From Acanthosoma haemorrhoidale (Eukaryota; Arthropoda; Insecta; Hemiptera; Acanthosomatidae), in assembly GCA_930367205.1 (NCBI GenBank), contig OV884014.1, positions 77,417,104-77,481,103 of the forward strand: a DNA stretch of 64,000 bases. The letters run 5' to 3'. A program made the position numbers and the translations under genes. Of this stretch, positions 11,972 to 22,039 are shown one piece after another. The first letter of the stretch is position 1; every line of letters begins with the position of its first letter. Under the pieces are notes generated by a model. It had not been told where the DNA came from. It did no database searches and saw only the letters and a program-made list of their open reading frames with translations.

Positions 11972-12622
11972 ATGGATTCAAACATAAAAAGGACTGTTGT
12001 AAATGAATTACATAAGCCAGCACGCAAAAAATATCCCAGGCGAAAGACGGTTTTGAAAGGAATAAATGACTTGTGGCAGATAGATCTAGTAGAGATGATA
12101 CCTTATTCTCGAGAAAATAAAGGGCACAAATATTTATTGACAGTTATAGACTGTTTTACCAAATATGCTTGGGCCATGCCTCTAAAGCTGAAATCAGCGG
12201 ACAATGTGACTAAAGCAATGGAGAGTGTGTTTCGTTCGAGTAGACAAACTCCGAAAAATATTCAAAGCGATCAGGGAAAGGAATTTTACAAGTCCAAGTT
12301 TAAATCTTTAATGAAACAATACTCTGTTAATCATTATTCCACTTTTTCTAATATGAAAGCTTCCATTGTAGAAAGGTTTAATAGAACATTAAAAGGAAAA
12401 ATGTGGAAAGCCTTCAACATGCAAGGAAATTACAAATTTTTAGATATCCTACCTCAAATTGTACAAGAGTATAATTCATCATTTCATAGGACTATAGGTA
12501 TGAGTCCAATTGATGCTCACCATAAAAAAGTAGAGAAATATTTGAAAAATAATGTCTATTCTTCATTGACTATGAGTAAAGTAGTACGAAAGCAGAAATT
12601 TGAAGAAGATGATTTTGTCAGA

Positions 12623-12702
<80 letters not shown>

Positions 12703-13025
12703 CCTTCCTGAGGCTGTGCCTCAAACGGGCTTTTGTCAGAATATCTAAACAAAAATCCATATTTTCAAAAGGATATGTTTTAAATTAGTCAAGTGAAATT
12801 TTTAAGATAGTCAAGATTCAAAAGACATACCCTTTCACTTACTTACTGGAAGATCTGAAAGGACAAACGATTAGTGGTGCATTCTATGAAGAAGAGCTGC
12901 AAAAAGTTAAATATCCAAATATATACCTTGTAGAGAGGGTTTTAAAATGAAAAGGAAATAAATTGTATGTAAAGTGGTTGGGATTAGAAGAGCATAGCTG
13001 GATTGACAGGAAGGATATTGCATAA
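11972..13025 (+). pseudogene. Polinton retroviral-like integrase, interrupted
   Basis: The DDE core is plain: Asp in LWQIDLVEM (residue 38), Asp in IQSDQGKEF (residue 100) and Glu in IVERFNRTLK (residue 134). After the core the frame runs into an inserted retroposon at 12627-12744. Beyond it the C-terminal part resumes in another frame with PFTYLLEDLKGQ, a chromodomain-like KLYVKWLGL and SWIDRKDI, with two further in-frame stops. The usual N-terminal helical segment before the core is weak or missing. This enzyme normally joins element ends to target DNA; this copy cannot be made intact. Confidence 0.85.
12613..12744 (-). mobile_element. Tiny retroposon: 30-nt hairpin plus poly(A)75
   Basis: A run of 75 T (12626-12700, where the first T may belong to the duplication) precedes a 30-nt unit (12701-12730). 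Read on the minus strand this is a 30-nt sequence followed by poly(A). The unit folds on itself: TGAGGC-ACA-GCCTCA is a perfect inner stem and GCCC/GGGC close the ends. The whole is flanked by identical 14-bp copies of TTTTGTCAGAATAT (12613-12626 and 12731-12744). Poly(A), target duplication and 5' truncation are the marks of L1-type retroposition. Confidence 0.75.
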
Positions 13026-13266
13026 TGTTGTGAAAGAAACAAAACACTTACTCTTATAATAGACATTTATTATTTTTTTACAAAAACTGTATACATTATA
13101 TGTATTGTTACTCTACATTAAAAAAATAAATCTAGTACTTACAAATTGTTGTTCTTTTTAACCTATGCTTATTCTAAGCAATTAATAATAATACTACAAT
13201 TAGACATTAAATTGATTTAAAATCCTTTTTTCAGTTACAATACAAATTAAATTTAACGGTTGTTTT
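13026..13266. other. Polinton convergent intergenic region
   Basis: AT-rich spacer between the plus-strand integrase and the minus-strand polymerase. It holds AATAAA-like signals on both strands, consistent with shared 3' ends. No gene is visible. Confidence 0.4.
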
Positions 13267-14690
13267 TTATTCATCAAGGCTATAGTGACCATAAGGGAGT
13301 GTTTGCACTCCATCGCTTAATGTACGCCTTTTGTCATCAAATGAGCACAATGACTTTTTATTTATTAGTGAAGTTTGAACGTTATGTTTTTTAGATTGAA
13401 TTATATAAAACGAAGAATATACACATTTACTTTCTTTAAGTGTGTTTAAGTAATCGTTAAAAGTAAAATCGTCAACAGCTGATTTTTTTATTCCCTTTGA
13501 CTTTTTAACCGTTATATCTTTGTTTGTTATGTAAGAATACATTTTAGGTCTCAACCCGACAAATTCCACTATAGGATCTCCAAAGGTTTCATCTTTCAAC
13601 AGACCAACTACTTTTTTGTTTTTTGCAGAATGACAGAAATGAGAAGTAGGAAAATTGCTTGTATCAAAATATTTTTGTAACTCTCCGGATATATCAGAAT
13701 ACACATCTTCCGTCCTAATATTATATAAAAATGAATCGGTGTCTGTCTAGGCATTCCACACCCCATATCCTTCTCATACATCCTTCAAATAAGGGTCTCC
13801 CCTTAGTGAAAGGCACTTTCCAGCCAAAAATAATTTTCCTTATTTTTCCCATATTCCTATTTTTACAAGTTTGAGAGCTTAGAAAGAGGAAAAAAAAACA
13901 AAAAAAAAACAGAAAAGGCACGATGCTCATGAACAGCTTTGTTCCAAGATGTTGACGGATTAGGAACAGGCCCCGAAATTGGTATTAAAAGAGATTCAAT
14001 GACTGCATAAACTACAATTGGGATAGGTTGTGTATATTCCACATGTTTAAATTCAATTTTATCTTCTTTCGGAAAAACAGATCGAGTTGGTTTATGATTA
14101 CAACAAAATAATTCATGTTCACGCTTTCGTTCATCACCATTTTTCCCATACTTGTTTACTTACGTCTTTGGAAATACGGATTGACATCTACAACAGATGC
14201 TATATGCACATTTGTGCAAAGATATTTGAGAACTTACTAATCGTGAAAGATTTGTGATCAAGCAATAGTGAAAATTTTCCCCATTTTGTGTAAATAATAA
14301 ATCAAACATTTTATCATAATTTTCCTTTTTACTAATTCTAATCGGATACACATTATTTTTCTCGTCTAAGCCATAAACATTTATAGACAGATTATTTAAA
14401 ATTTCAAATCGTTTGATATCCTTAATTGTTGTCGGGAACGATATAGAATCAAAGGAATATGGAGTTTGAATATTTTTGTATGCATTAAAGTCATTTGATC
14501 TAATATTATCACTAAGTATAGCTAAACGGAAGCAATCATTAGTATTATTTCTTACATTTATTACACAACGTTTGTCCCGTATTTTTTTTAGGTAATTCAA
14601 TATATTGAGATCCTCCAAAAGGTTTATATTTAGTTAAATGTAAGCAGATATAGTTTGCAGAGGTATACATCCAACCGGAACCTTTTTTTT
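13267..14690 (-). pseudogene. Polinton DNA polymerase B, fragments
   Basis: The N-terminal part begins near GSGW (14688), continues through SQYIELP, changes frame at an A-run near 14585, and runs as a 150-residue piece (14618-14160) with FRLAILS, INVYGLDEKN and HYCLITNLSRL. An in-frame TAA at 14160 is followed in the same frame by the exonuclease region, where the Exo I motif reads VVYAVIESLL rather than YADxE. Reading fails near 13920. After about 170 bp of unrelated sequence the C-terminal part resumes with the TDTDSF metal-binding motif C (about 13745), VEFVGLRPKMYSY and KKSKGIKK. The middle, including most of the palm and the protein-priming region, is deleted. Confidence 0.82.
13746..13925 (-). 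other. Unrelated segment replacing the middle of polymerase B
   Basis: An A/T-run-rich start (GTTTTTTTTTGTTTTTTTTTCC on the minus strand) is followed by about 150 bp that match neither the polymerase nor anything I recognise. It joins the exonuclease part to motif C and could be filler at a deletion or a small insertion. Confidence 0.4.
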
Positions 14691-14962
14691 TCAAACTCAT
14701 CCTGTTCCTCTAAAATTTTTTCCAAGTACTCGATAAACGGACAATATTTAGCCCATTTCTTGTGATCTACAAAAGGGTCATCATGTACCAACCATTCGTG
14801 TAATATTACTCCACAAAAAGGACACCTTGTTAAGTCTGAATTTTTCAAATAATAAAATCCTGCTGATGCAAGCTTGACGGCACTCACCGGTGAAGACCAT
14901 CCAACAAATGTAGACAGACGATCATTCTCATACCTCAGACTCCAACCTGAGCGCTTACACAT
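14630..14962 (-). CDS. BIR (inhibitor-of-apoptosis type) domain in the Polinton
   Basis: 110-residue frame. Residues about 13-76 are a full BIR zinc module with exact CX2CX16HX6C spacing: C47, C50, H67, C74. It also has the family's RLSTFVGW start, the GFYYLKNSDLTRCPFCG core and an LHEW...DDP segment. BIR domains bind caspases or other IAP-binding proteins. The last 20 or so residues of this frame are out-of-frame polymerase sequence: after EEQDEFEKK the frame shifts in a 9-A run near 14690 and the alternate frame begins the polymerase N-terminus. The BIR may therefore have been fused to polymerase B, or placed there by deletion. No RING domain is present. Confidence 0.8.
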   Translation of the reverse strand: MCKRSGWSLRYENDRLSTFVGWSSPVSAVKLASAGFYYLKNSDLTRCPFCGVILHEWLVHDDPFVDHKKWAKYCPFIEYLEKILEEQDEFEKKRFRLDVYLCKLYLLTFN

Positions 14963-15040
14963 CTTGAACTAATTGAAAGAACAGAACACCCTGAGATTAA
15001 AGACACATTTTACCCCCACCCACATTAATACCATACATCA

Positions 15041-15471
15041 ACTGACCCATGCAAAAGCCGCGCAATGGCGGGAACCATGAATGGGACACATCTTATCAAT
15101 GGACTAGACCCAGCTGTGCGTCACTAGGTCACAGGAGAACTCTTATCGCTAAATGGCCTTACGTCACAGGGGGCGAGCCCCCAGCTGCTCGTCAATGGGA
15201 CATAGTGAGTCACAACCCATGTGACGTTGCCAGATCCCCCCTCCAGCGTTGCCGGATCTACTATCTGGAGGCTCCTGACACACTTATAAACTCTTATCAC
15301 CCCCCCCCCCATGACGCACCAATTCCACGAAATTACACACCTATTCCCAGGATTTCCTCCCCCCTCGCCCTGGCTATCACCTCAAGGTCACGAGGTCACG
15401 AGATAACATGATACGACACCCTTCAAGGTCATATCTCGGTACTCATACTCAAACCGCCTTTTATATCTACT
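15041..15471 (-). repeat. Polinton right terminal inverted repeat
   Basis: Partner of 9468-9901. It is CG-richer than the surrounding DNA. Open frames across it are shadows of the repeat and have no recognised product. Confidence 0.85.
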
Positions 15472-15612
15472 GCTGCTGTCTTTTGGGAGAATCGAAAATT
15501 TTGCCCCAGAGTCTACTATTTGTAAGGGTTTGCCATCCACTGAAACTGTAAGAACATATTTTGCAGGACAAGGCGTGACATGTGTTTTAAAATATGATTA
15601 CTTTAGCCATGG
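15472..15612 (-). pseudogene. Gypsy protease start, split from 8403-9467 by the Polinton
   Basis: On the minus strand a frame reads YVLTVSVDGKPLQ, then IVDSGAKFSILPKD, ending at the Polinton right boundary. DSGA is the aspartic-protease active-site position of a retroviral-type protease. The rest of the protease resumes at 9461 on the other side of the Polinton. This shows directly that the Polinton inserted into a gypsy protease gene. Confidence 0.6.
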
Positions 15613-15727
15613 CTCTTATAGTAGTTCACCTCGCCTCCGCTGGGGAGCGTTGCTGTCACACACTGGCATAACATTGGTCTCTGTCGAGTGAGGCCTGACG
15701 TCGTCGAAACTGATGCCAAGCTTGTTT

Positions 15728-16240
15728 GTATGATGATCTGACTCGAATAGATCGTAGAAGGTGTGCTCAATGTTCAGGAGAAGAGGTACAGTTTTAGGTA
15801 TTGGTGGTCTTGGAATGGCCACGAATCCACACTCGATATCTAAGGGTGGGTCAAAAACGTCCGAGTCTCAAAGGCGAGTGTCAACCGGAAAGAGGACTAC
15901 AAGATAGCAGTGGGAGTTCCACTTCTTAAGGCTGTGCTGCCCCTGAAGGGGTCCCTTCCAAGGAGTGATTGAAGACGTGAATCTCCGAAATGAGGGGGAG
16001 GCAATAAGCGCCAAGATCAGATCTAGCAGGTAAGGAATAGAGACATGCAGAGGTAAGTGAATAAGAAAGTCATGGTTTGAGTAGAGCATCTAACTCTAGT
16101 GCAGAGAGGGAGAGCATTGTTCAACCCAGGAGTCCGATTTATTATCGGATTTCTGCAAGACCGCCTAATTAGGCTTGGGAGCAGGGGCAGATCAGGGTTG
16201 ATCACACGGTTGCCTGCCTACGCTCTTAGGAACTGGCAAG
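15728..16240 (+). repeat. Repeat family R1, copy 1 (partial)
   Basis: It shares the order of landmarks with 44515-45125 and 57839-58570: AGAAGGTGTG, GGAGAAGAGG, 'GAAT.CACACTCG.TATCTAAGGGTGGGT', AAAGGCGAGTGT, CTTCCAAGGAG, GAATAAGAAAGTCATGGTTTGAGTAGAGCA and a GAGAGGGAGAGCA tract. The end of the full unit is missing. Not classified. Confidence 0.6.
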
Positions 16241-16440
16241 TCTATTAGTTGCTTTATTGAAAACAAAGTTAGAAACAACATATAAGTACGTACTGTAGTA
16301 GTATTAATTCTCCTACATGTCCTACACTACTACTATGTACTAGTCCTACATGTAATAATTAGCCAACCCGGTGGGTAGTAAAAAAGAGATAAACGAGTGC
16401 GTCTTCAACCCTTTGTTGACGGCCTACTTACCTTGTGAGT

Positions 16441-16628
16441 GTGTTTTATCCTACTCCATAAAATCTTAGAAGGTGTGCCCCGCTAGTCCACGACGTTTAG
16501 GAGAAATGCAGACTAGGTAGGTTACGAGGTGCTAGGATGACCATGAATTCACACTCGGTATCTAAGGGTAAGTGAAATCCTTCCGGATCCCAAAGGCTAG
16601 TGCGAACGGGATAGAGGGATACTGGTCC
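16441..16628 (+). repeat. Repeat family R1, copy 2 (5' part only)
   Basis: Carries AATCTTAGAAGGTGTGCCCCG, TTTAGGAGAAATGCAG, GAATTCACACTCGGTATCTA and AAAGGCTAGTG landmarks of R1, then stops. It lies in the same orientation as copy 1. Confidence 0.55.
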
Positions 16629-17436
16629 GCTGTTAGTGTAACCAACAATCGACAAAAACTTGAATTTAAATTTTTTTTTTTATATATATTTAATTTTTAA
16701 CCCTCTAGTTACATTAAGAAACTATAGTATGAATTAAAGTCGCATAAAAATAATAAACAATATTTTTGTTTTAATCTACAAACCCAGTTGTAGTATTGTA
16801 AAAAAGGTGGCGTCCCTGAAATCCGTGTCATACCTATAATCAGTCTAATCCTCTGGTTGGAGCAGCGGTGCTTCTATTAAGCAATCCAAATCAAACAATA
16901 TTAAAGCTATTATTTTAGTATCTACTAATAATTTATTACATGCAAGTACTTTCTTATTATATATTCGTCATTATGACTGATATGTTGTTTTTTTAAGTTC
17001 TCAATTTTGACAGACCATGGATAAAAAAATACCCAAAACATCTTCCCAAGTTTTTTTAGAGTATAATGTGTTGAGGACAATTTAATTTGCCGATTCCATA
17101 GACTTTTTTTTTACGATTTTGGTCTACCAACATGACGTTTGTTACATATTTCCTATCGTTTAGACCAGTGGTAGTTAACGTTAACCTGTTCCCTGCAGTC
17201 CACTAGTGAACGTTCCTCTTTTCATAGTGTTTTAAAAACAATGTCATTAGGTTTTCATAAAATACCCCGCAACAATTCCATGTCCCTGTGAATGAAAAGT
17301 ATAAATAAAAATAGAGATTTAACTACAGTAAATTGTTTTTATAAAAATTTATTCTGCCAAACTTAAAGTCCTACATAAACTATTTGGTAAGTGATTATTA
17401 TTAAATGCTTTAACTTGCTGTTTATTTATAAATTTT
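16629..17436. other. AT-rich spacer without recognised features
   Basis: Poly(T) and AT runs, no long frame, and no element motif that I can support. Confidence 0.5.
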
Positions 17437-17712
17437 ATGGAGCAGTGGAGTTCCTCAAGGAGCGGTTCTGTCTCCGGTTCTTTTCAGCATGTACACGTCT
17501 GAAATTGTTGGGACAAACTATGAGAAAGCTACTGTAATCGCTTTCGCCGACGACATTGCGGTTTACAGCAGCAGTATGAGTGCACAAAGAGCTCTTACAC
17601 AGGCCGAGTCAGTTTGTAACGTTATCAGTGACAGACTGGGCATGTTAAACACCAGTGTAAACGCCGGGAAGACCGCCTGCGTAATCTTCTCCCTCCAAAA
17701 GGGGAAAAAATC
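17437..17712 (+). pseudogene. Non-LTR (Jockey-like) RT fragment, left of the Mag insertion
   Basis: Opens with WSSGVPQGAVLSPVLFS, the conserved SGVPQGxxLSPxLF block, followed by the catalytic FADD motif in AFADDIAVYSSS (from about 17544). It then runs to 17712, where the Mag-like element begins. The 5' side is truncated at about 17437. The same reverse transcriptase resumes at 22040. Confidence 0.75.
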
Positions 17713-17730
17713 TGTGGTATAGGTGATATC

Positions 17731-18457
17731 GTATGGAAAGTTTTTTTTAGAGCGAATAAACATTTTTTCAAGACTGAGGATCTAAAACGCGAAACATTTC
17801 TAAACGCTTTGAGCGAGGACGCTTTCAAATTATTGACCAATTTAGCCATTCCGGAAAATCCGGAGTCTGTTGCCTATAAAGAACTGGTTGTTTTGTTGGA
17901 TAATCATTTCTCGAAGACGGAATCGGTGTTTGCATCACGTTTCAAGTTTTACAATGCTATTAGAGAACACAATGAAACTGTCAATGAATGGATTGCCCGA
18001 CTCCGTAATCTGGCGGGTAATTGTAAGTTCGGCAATTATCTCGACAAAATGTTGGTCGACAGATTCGTGATTGGGATGCAAAAGGGTCCCGCTCGTGACC
18101 GTTTATTTGAAGAGGACGCTTACGATTGTGGATGCAATTCGAATTGCCACCAATAAAGAAATCACGGAACAGCAGTACAGACTTTTGGAGGTAAAAAAAA
18201 GAATCTGTGGGGTTTTGTAAAGGTGAATTTTCACAAACTACCGACTCAATAACTAAGAGTTCCAAGAAAAATAAATAAGTTGTATATCCCAGTTCGGCTG
18301 GAGCAGAGAAAAAACGATGTTCTGTTTGCGGTTATACTAACGACGAATATTCAAGATGTAAATTCAAAAATTATTCTTGCAAACAATGTTTACGGATTGG
18401 ACATTTAGCGAAAATGTGTCCAAGAAATAGCAAGTCCGATTGGTCAGAAAGACCCTA
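17731..18457 (+). pseudogene. Mag-like gag, N-terminally deleted
   Basis: Reads in frame from the LTR stub through a retrotransposon Gag core (EWIARLRNLAGNCKFG, MLVDRFVIGMQKG) to about 18117, where a frame change occurs. The nucleocapsid follows at about 18304-18432, with CSVCGYTNDEYSRCKFKNYS and CKQCLRIGHLAKMC, the second a standard CX2CX4HX4C knuckle. An in-frame TAG sits at 18457-18459. The start and matrix region are lost with the 5' LTR. Confidence 0.75.
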
Positions 18458-18459
18458 GA

Positions 18460-21400
18460 CCCAACCTATTGATACTAGAAAACAATCAAGTAAAGAAAAA
18501 ACGCATTTTGTGTCAGAAGATCTCAGTGATCAGTTAGAGTCCTTAAATCATATTGAAGCTAGTGGAGATGGGGAATTTGGGTATCACGTTACGCTTGAAG
18601 TAAATCGGGATACTGAAATATCTTTTCAAATAGACACAGGATGTCTTAGTACTATTGTACCCCTTTCCATGTGCAAAGAAAGCTGTGCACATTTACCATT
18701 GTTGGCTACTGGAAAGACTTTCGTGTCATATTTCAATGAAAAATCTCGGCCACTGGGTGCTGTAAATGTATCTATCGAGTATAAAAATCAAGAATATCAT
18801 GATATGACGTTTTTCGTGGTAAATTCTACTGGGCCTCCACTACTCGGTAGATCGTGGTTTGAGCTACTTGGGTTCAAAATAGTGGGTCCTAATCACAGGG
18901 CAGCTTAACCAGTGTTTTTCAATACGGATATGTCAACGGTATTGTTACAGGAAGCGGTGCAGAATTTCCCCGAAGTTTTCACTGATCGATTAGGCATGTT
19001 CAATAAAGGAAAAGTCAAATTGGATTTGACACCTAATGCAAAACCCAGATTCATGAAAGCGAGACCTGTGCCATTCGCCATGCAAGCTGGTGTTAGTGCG
19101 GAGATCGATCGTTTGGTTCATGAAGGAATTCTTGAACCAATCGACTACAGCCCATGGGGATCACCAATCGTCCCGGTATTAAAGAAAGATGGGTCGATTC
19201 ATATATGCGGGGATTACAAATTGACAGTGAACCCCCACCTTCTCATCGATCAACACCCACTTCCACGAGGAGAGGATATATTTCAACGAGTACAGGGTTG
19301 TTCAATTTTTGCGAAAGTCGACCTTTCGCACGCTTACCAGCAATATAAGGTCGATGAAGAATCGCGTGACATCCAGACAATATCGACGCAGAAGGGTTTG
19401 TTTCGTTACACTCGTTTGCCTTTTGGCATTGCGTCAGCTCCAAGCAAATTTCAGAAAGCTATGGATATTTTGCTCTCCGGATGGGAAGGTACATCAGTCA
19501 TGATTGACGACGTTTTAATAGGAGCCCGAAATGTTGAAGAGTTGCGGACTAGAGTCTTCAAAGTATTAGAAAAACTTAGAGAAGTGGGACTCACTGTGTC
19601 TATTAAAAAATGTGAGATCGGCAAGAGCTCAATCGAATACCTGGGCTTCAGAATAGATGCTCAAGGGTTACATTCAACCGATGACAAGGTTCGTACGATT
19701 TTGGAAGCCCCTATACCAAATGATGTTAAGCAGCTCCAACGTTTTTTGGGAGTAGTAAATTTCTTATCAAAGTTTCTGCCGGATTTAGCAACAATTTTGT
19801 CACCACTCCACTGTTTGCTGAAAAAGGGGCACCCGTGGAGTTGGAGTGGTGAATGTGCTCAAGCTTTTGATGGGATCAAGATGCTAATTCAGAAGCATCG
19901 AAGCCTTGCTCATTACTACCCAATTCGTTTAGCGGTGGATGGATCTGACTTTGGATTGGGTGCGGTGATATACCAGCGATATGCAGATAGATTAAATTGA
20001 CCGTTAGCATTTGCCAGTCGAACGTTGTCTCAAGCCGAAAAATCCTACTCTCAGCTTCATAAGGAGGGAGCAGCCTTGATGTTTGGAATCAGCAGATTTC
20101 ATAGCTACTTGTACGGACGGAGGTTCATTTTAGTGAACGATAATAGGCCTTTAATATCAATATTTGGACCAAAGAATGGTATCCCAACCTGTGCAGCAAA
20201 TCGGTTGCAGCGGTGGGCACTTATTTTGTCTAACTACATGTATGATGTAGAATGGGTGAAGTCTGAAAAAAATATAGCCGATTGGTTTTCTCGAGCACCA
20301 CTTCCTGAATGTCCAATATCAAATGAGCCTGACCTATGTATCAACTACATTTTTGACGTTTCCAGTGAACTTCCATTAAACTACAAGACAATTTTGGCAG
20401 CAACCAAGAAGGATGACATCCTTATGAAGATCATTGCCTTTTTAAAGTTCGGATGGCCAGACGGAGTCGAAGCTAAATTTCGACACTATTTCCGAAAGAA
20501 GGACGAGTTGTTTGTAGAAAAGGATATCCTTCTATGGGGATATCGTGTTATTGTGCCAACAGCATTGCGACAACAGGTCCTGAAGGAACTTCACGCTTCT
20601 CACATGGGTATGGTAAAAGTAAAATCCCTAGCGAGATCGTATGTGTGGTGGCCAAATTTGGATGAGGACGTTGAAGAGATAGTCCGATCTTGTCATGCAT
20701 GCAACTCATCTAAGGATAACCCCCCAAAGGCAGCTCTAGTACCGTGGGAATGGCCAGCTAAATCTTGGCAGCGCCTTCATATAGATTATCTGGGACCACT
20801 AGAGGGACGTTATTTCTTTGTCATCATTGATAGTCACACGAAATGGATTGAAGCTTTTCCTACGCATTCAATGTCCACGGAAACCACTATGAAAATCTTG
20901 AGACAGGTGTTAGCTCGTTTCGGGTTGCCTGAAACCATTGTTTCTGACAATTATTCGGCTTTCGATAGTGAGACGTTTAGGAATTTTCTTCAGCATAATG
21001 GCGTTGACCTCAAGCATGGAGCGCCATTTTCACCAAAGACCAATGGCACAGCTGAGAATGCTGCACGCTCCATCAAACGCAGTTTGAAGACCGCTCTGGT
21101 AGATTCTTCTGTTTCAGATTTGGACGTGACTCTGAATAGATTCCTGTTGGATTATCGTAATACGCCTCATATTGCCACTGGAGTTTCCCCCGCCCAGGTG
21201 TTGATTGGCCGTCAGCTAAGGACCAGACTTGACCTCCTACGACCTCTTGCTATGTCGACTAAGGTGCAAATGGCTCAGGAAAAACAAGTAAATGCTTATC
21301 GTGGGTCACCTACGGCTACTGATTCTTATCCTGAAGGAAGTTCAGTTTATGTACGAAACTATCGGCATTCTGGGAAGAAATGGATTCCAGCATCCGTTGT

Positions 21401-21701
21401 TAAATGCTTAGGGCCTCGAAGACGTCAAGTTTTTGTGCCATCACTGAATAGACAGTGGACCAGGCATGTGGACCAAATCCATGGGTCCTCTACTGCACGA
21501 GAGGTTTTGCCGGCCTATTCAAGTCATGCGGAACCTGTATCAACACAGGTGACTAATGATACCATTTTGGAGCCAACTCAGGAGATGCCAACCTGTCAAT
21601 CTGGCACTTTTCCGAGCACATGCCAAAAAGACCAACTACGTGAGTCAGCTCGCCCTCAACGAATCAAAAAACCGACAACAAGATTGATCGAAGAAATATA
21701 A
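18460..21701 (+). pseudogene. Mag-like pol: protease, RT, RNase H, integrase
   Basis: One frame interrupted only by stops at 18906-18908 and 19998-20000. Protease: IDTGCLSTIV active site and LLGRSWFE. RT: RICGDYK-equivalent IHICGDYKLTVNP, KVDLSHAYQQ, LPFGIASAPS, and a catalytic box reading VMIDDVLIG (Ile before DD). RNase H: AVDGSDFGLGAV, KEGAALMFG, VNDNRPL. Integrase: an HHCC zinc site within HASHMGMVK and SCHACNSSK, then the Asp of HIDYLGPL, the Asp of VSDNYSAF and the Glu of NGTAENAAR. The C-terminus ends with a WIPASVVKCLGPRR segment. With few lesions, this is one of the younger elements here. Confidence 0.88.
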
Positions 21702-21829
21702 ATTATGTTCCTGTGATTTCTTTTTACAAAATAATTAACTTTTGAAAAAAAACAAAAAAAAGTATAATTAGGCGATTTGTTCTTTTTGTAAGTAATTTTT
21801 CATTATTTTGAGGATTAGAGGGGGGAGAA

Positions 21830-22034
21830 TGTGGTATAGGTGATATCGATTTCATGTATTGGTGAATGTATCGATTAGGGATGTTGGAAAACAGGGGAGT
21901 TACCTTCCCTGCTCATGCTTGTTTAAGGTTTGTTTCATGCTGTATATCTATAAATGTGTAAACCAATAAATCGTTGAATTTACGTACATTGTGTTCCGTT
22001 TATTTTATGTTAGAAGCCTTATAAAGACATTACA
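21830..22034 (+). repeat. 3' LTR of the Mag-like element
   Basis: Begins TGTGGTATAGGTGATATCG, identical in its first 19 bases to the stub at 17713-17731. It ends ATTACA, followed by target duplication AAATC. A CCAATAAATCG poly(A) signal lies at about 21963. Confidence 0.88.
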
Positions 22035-22039
22035 AAATC

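Larger units (their letters stand above)
9468..15471. mobile_element. Polinton/Maverick, internally deleted (6.0 kb)
   Basis: The element is bounded by inverted repeats beginning AGTAGATAT(T/A)AAAGGCGG. It is flanked by 6-bp sequences, GCAGCT (9462-9467) and GCTGCT (15472-15477), which agree at five of six positions; Polintons make 6-bp target duplications. Contents from the left: packaging ATPase, an accessory gene with two in-frame stops, a broken integrase (all plus), then remnants of protein-primed DNA polymerase B and a BIR domain (minus). Recognisable capsid genes and the Ulp1-like maturation protease are missing. At 6 kb it is far below the usual 15-20 kb, so it is a defective, internally deleted copy. 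Confidence 0.88.
17713..22034 (+). mobile_element. Mag-like Ty3/gypsy LTR retrotransposon, 5' LTR mostly deleted
   Basis: The element is flanked by the 5-bp target duplication AAATC (17708-17712 and 22035-22039). The left LTR keeps only its first 19 bases (TGTGGTATAGGTGATATCG) before jumping into gag. The right LTR is complete, 205 bp at 21830-22034, TGTGG...TTACA. A purine-rich tract (GAGGGGGGAGAA) precedes it. Pol order is protease, RT, RNase H, integrase. The wording of the RT places it with the Mag lineage (K02A2.6-like). It split an older non-LTR element. Confidence 0.88.

Noticed and set aside
12563..12788. Open frames of poly-Phe or poly-Lys across the T75 run
   Set aside because: Artefact of the homopolymer tail of the retroposon; no coding meaning.
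15049..15411. 120-residue frame in the right Polinton repeat, matched by 9476-9736
   Set aside because: Present in both inverted repeats as a shadow; no gene is expected in terminal repeats and no motif is seen.
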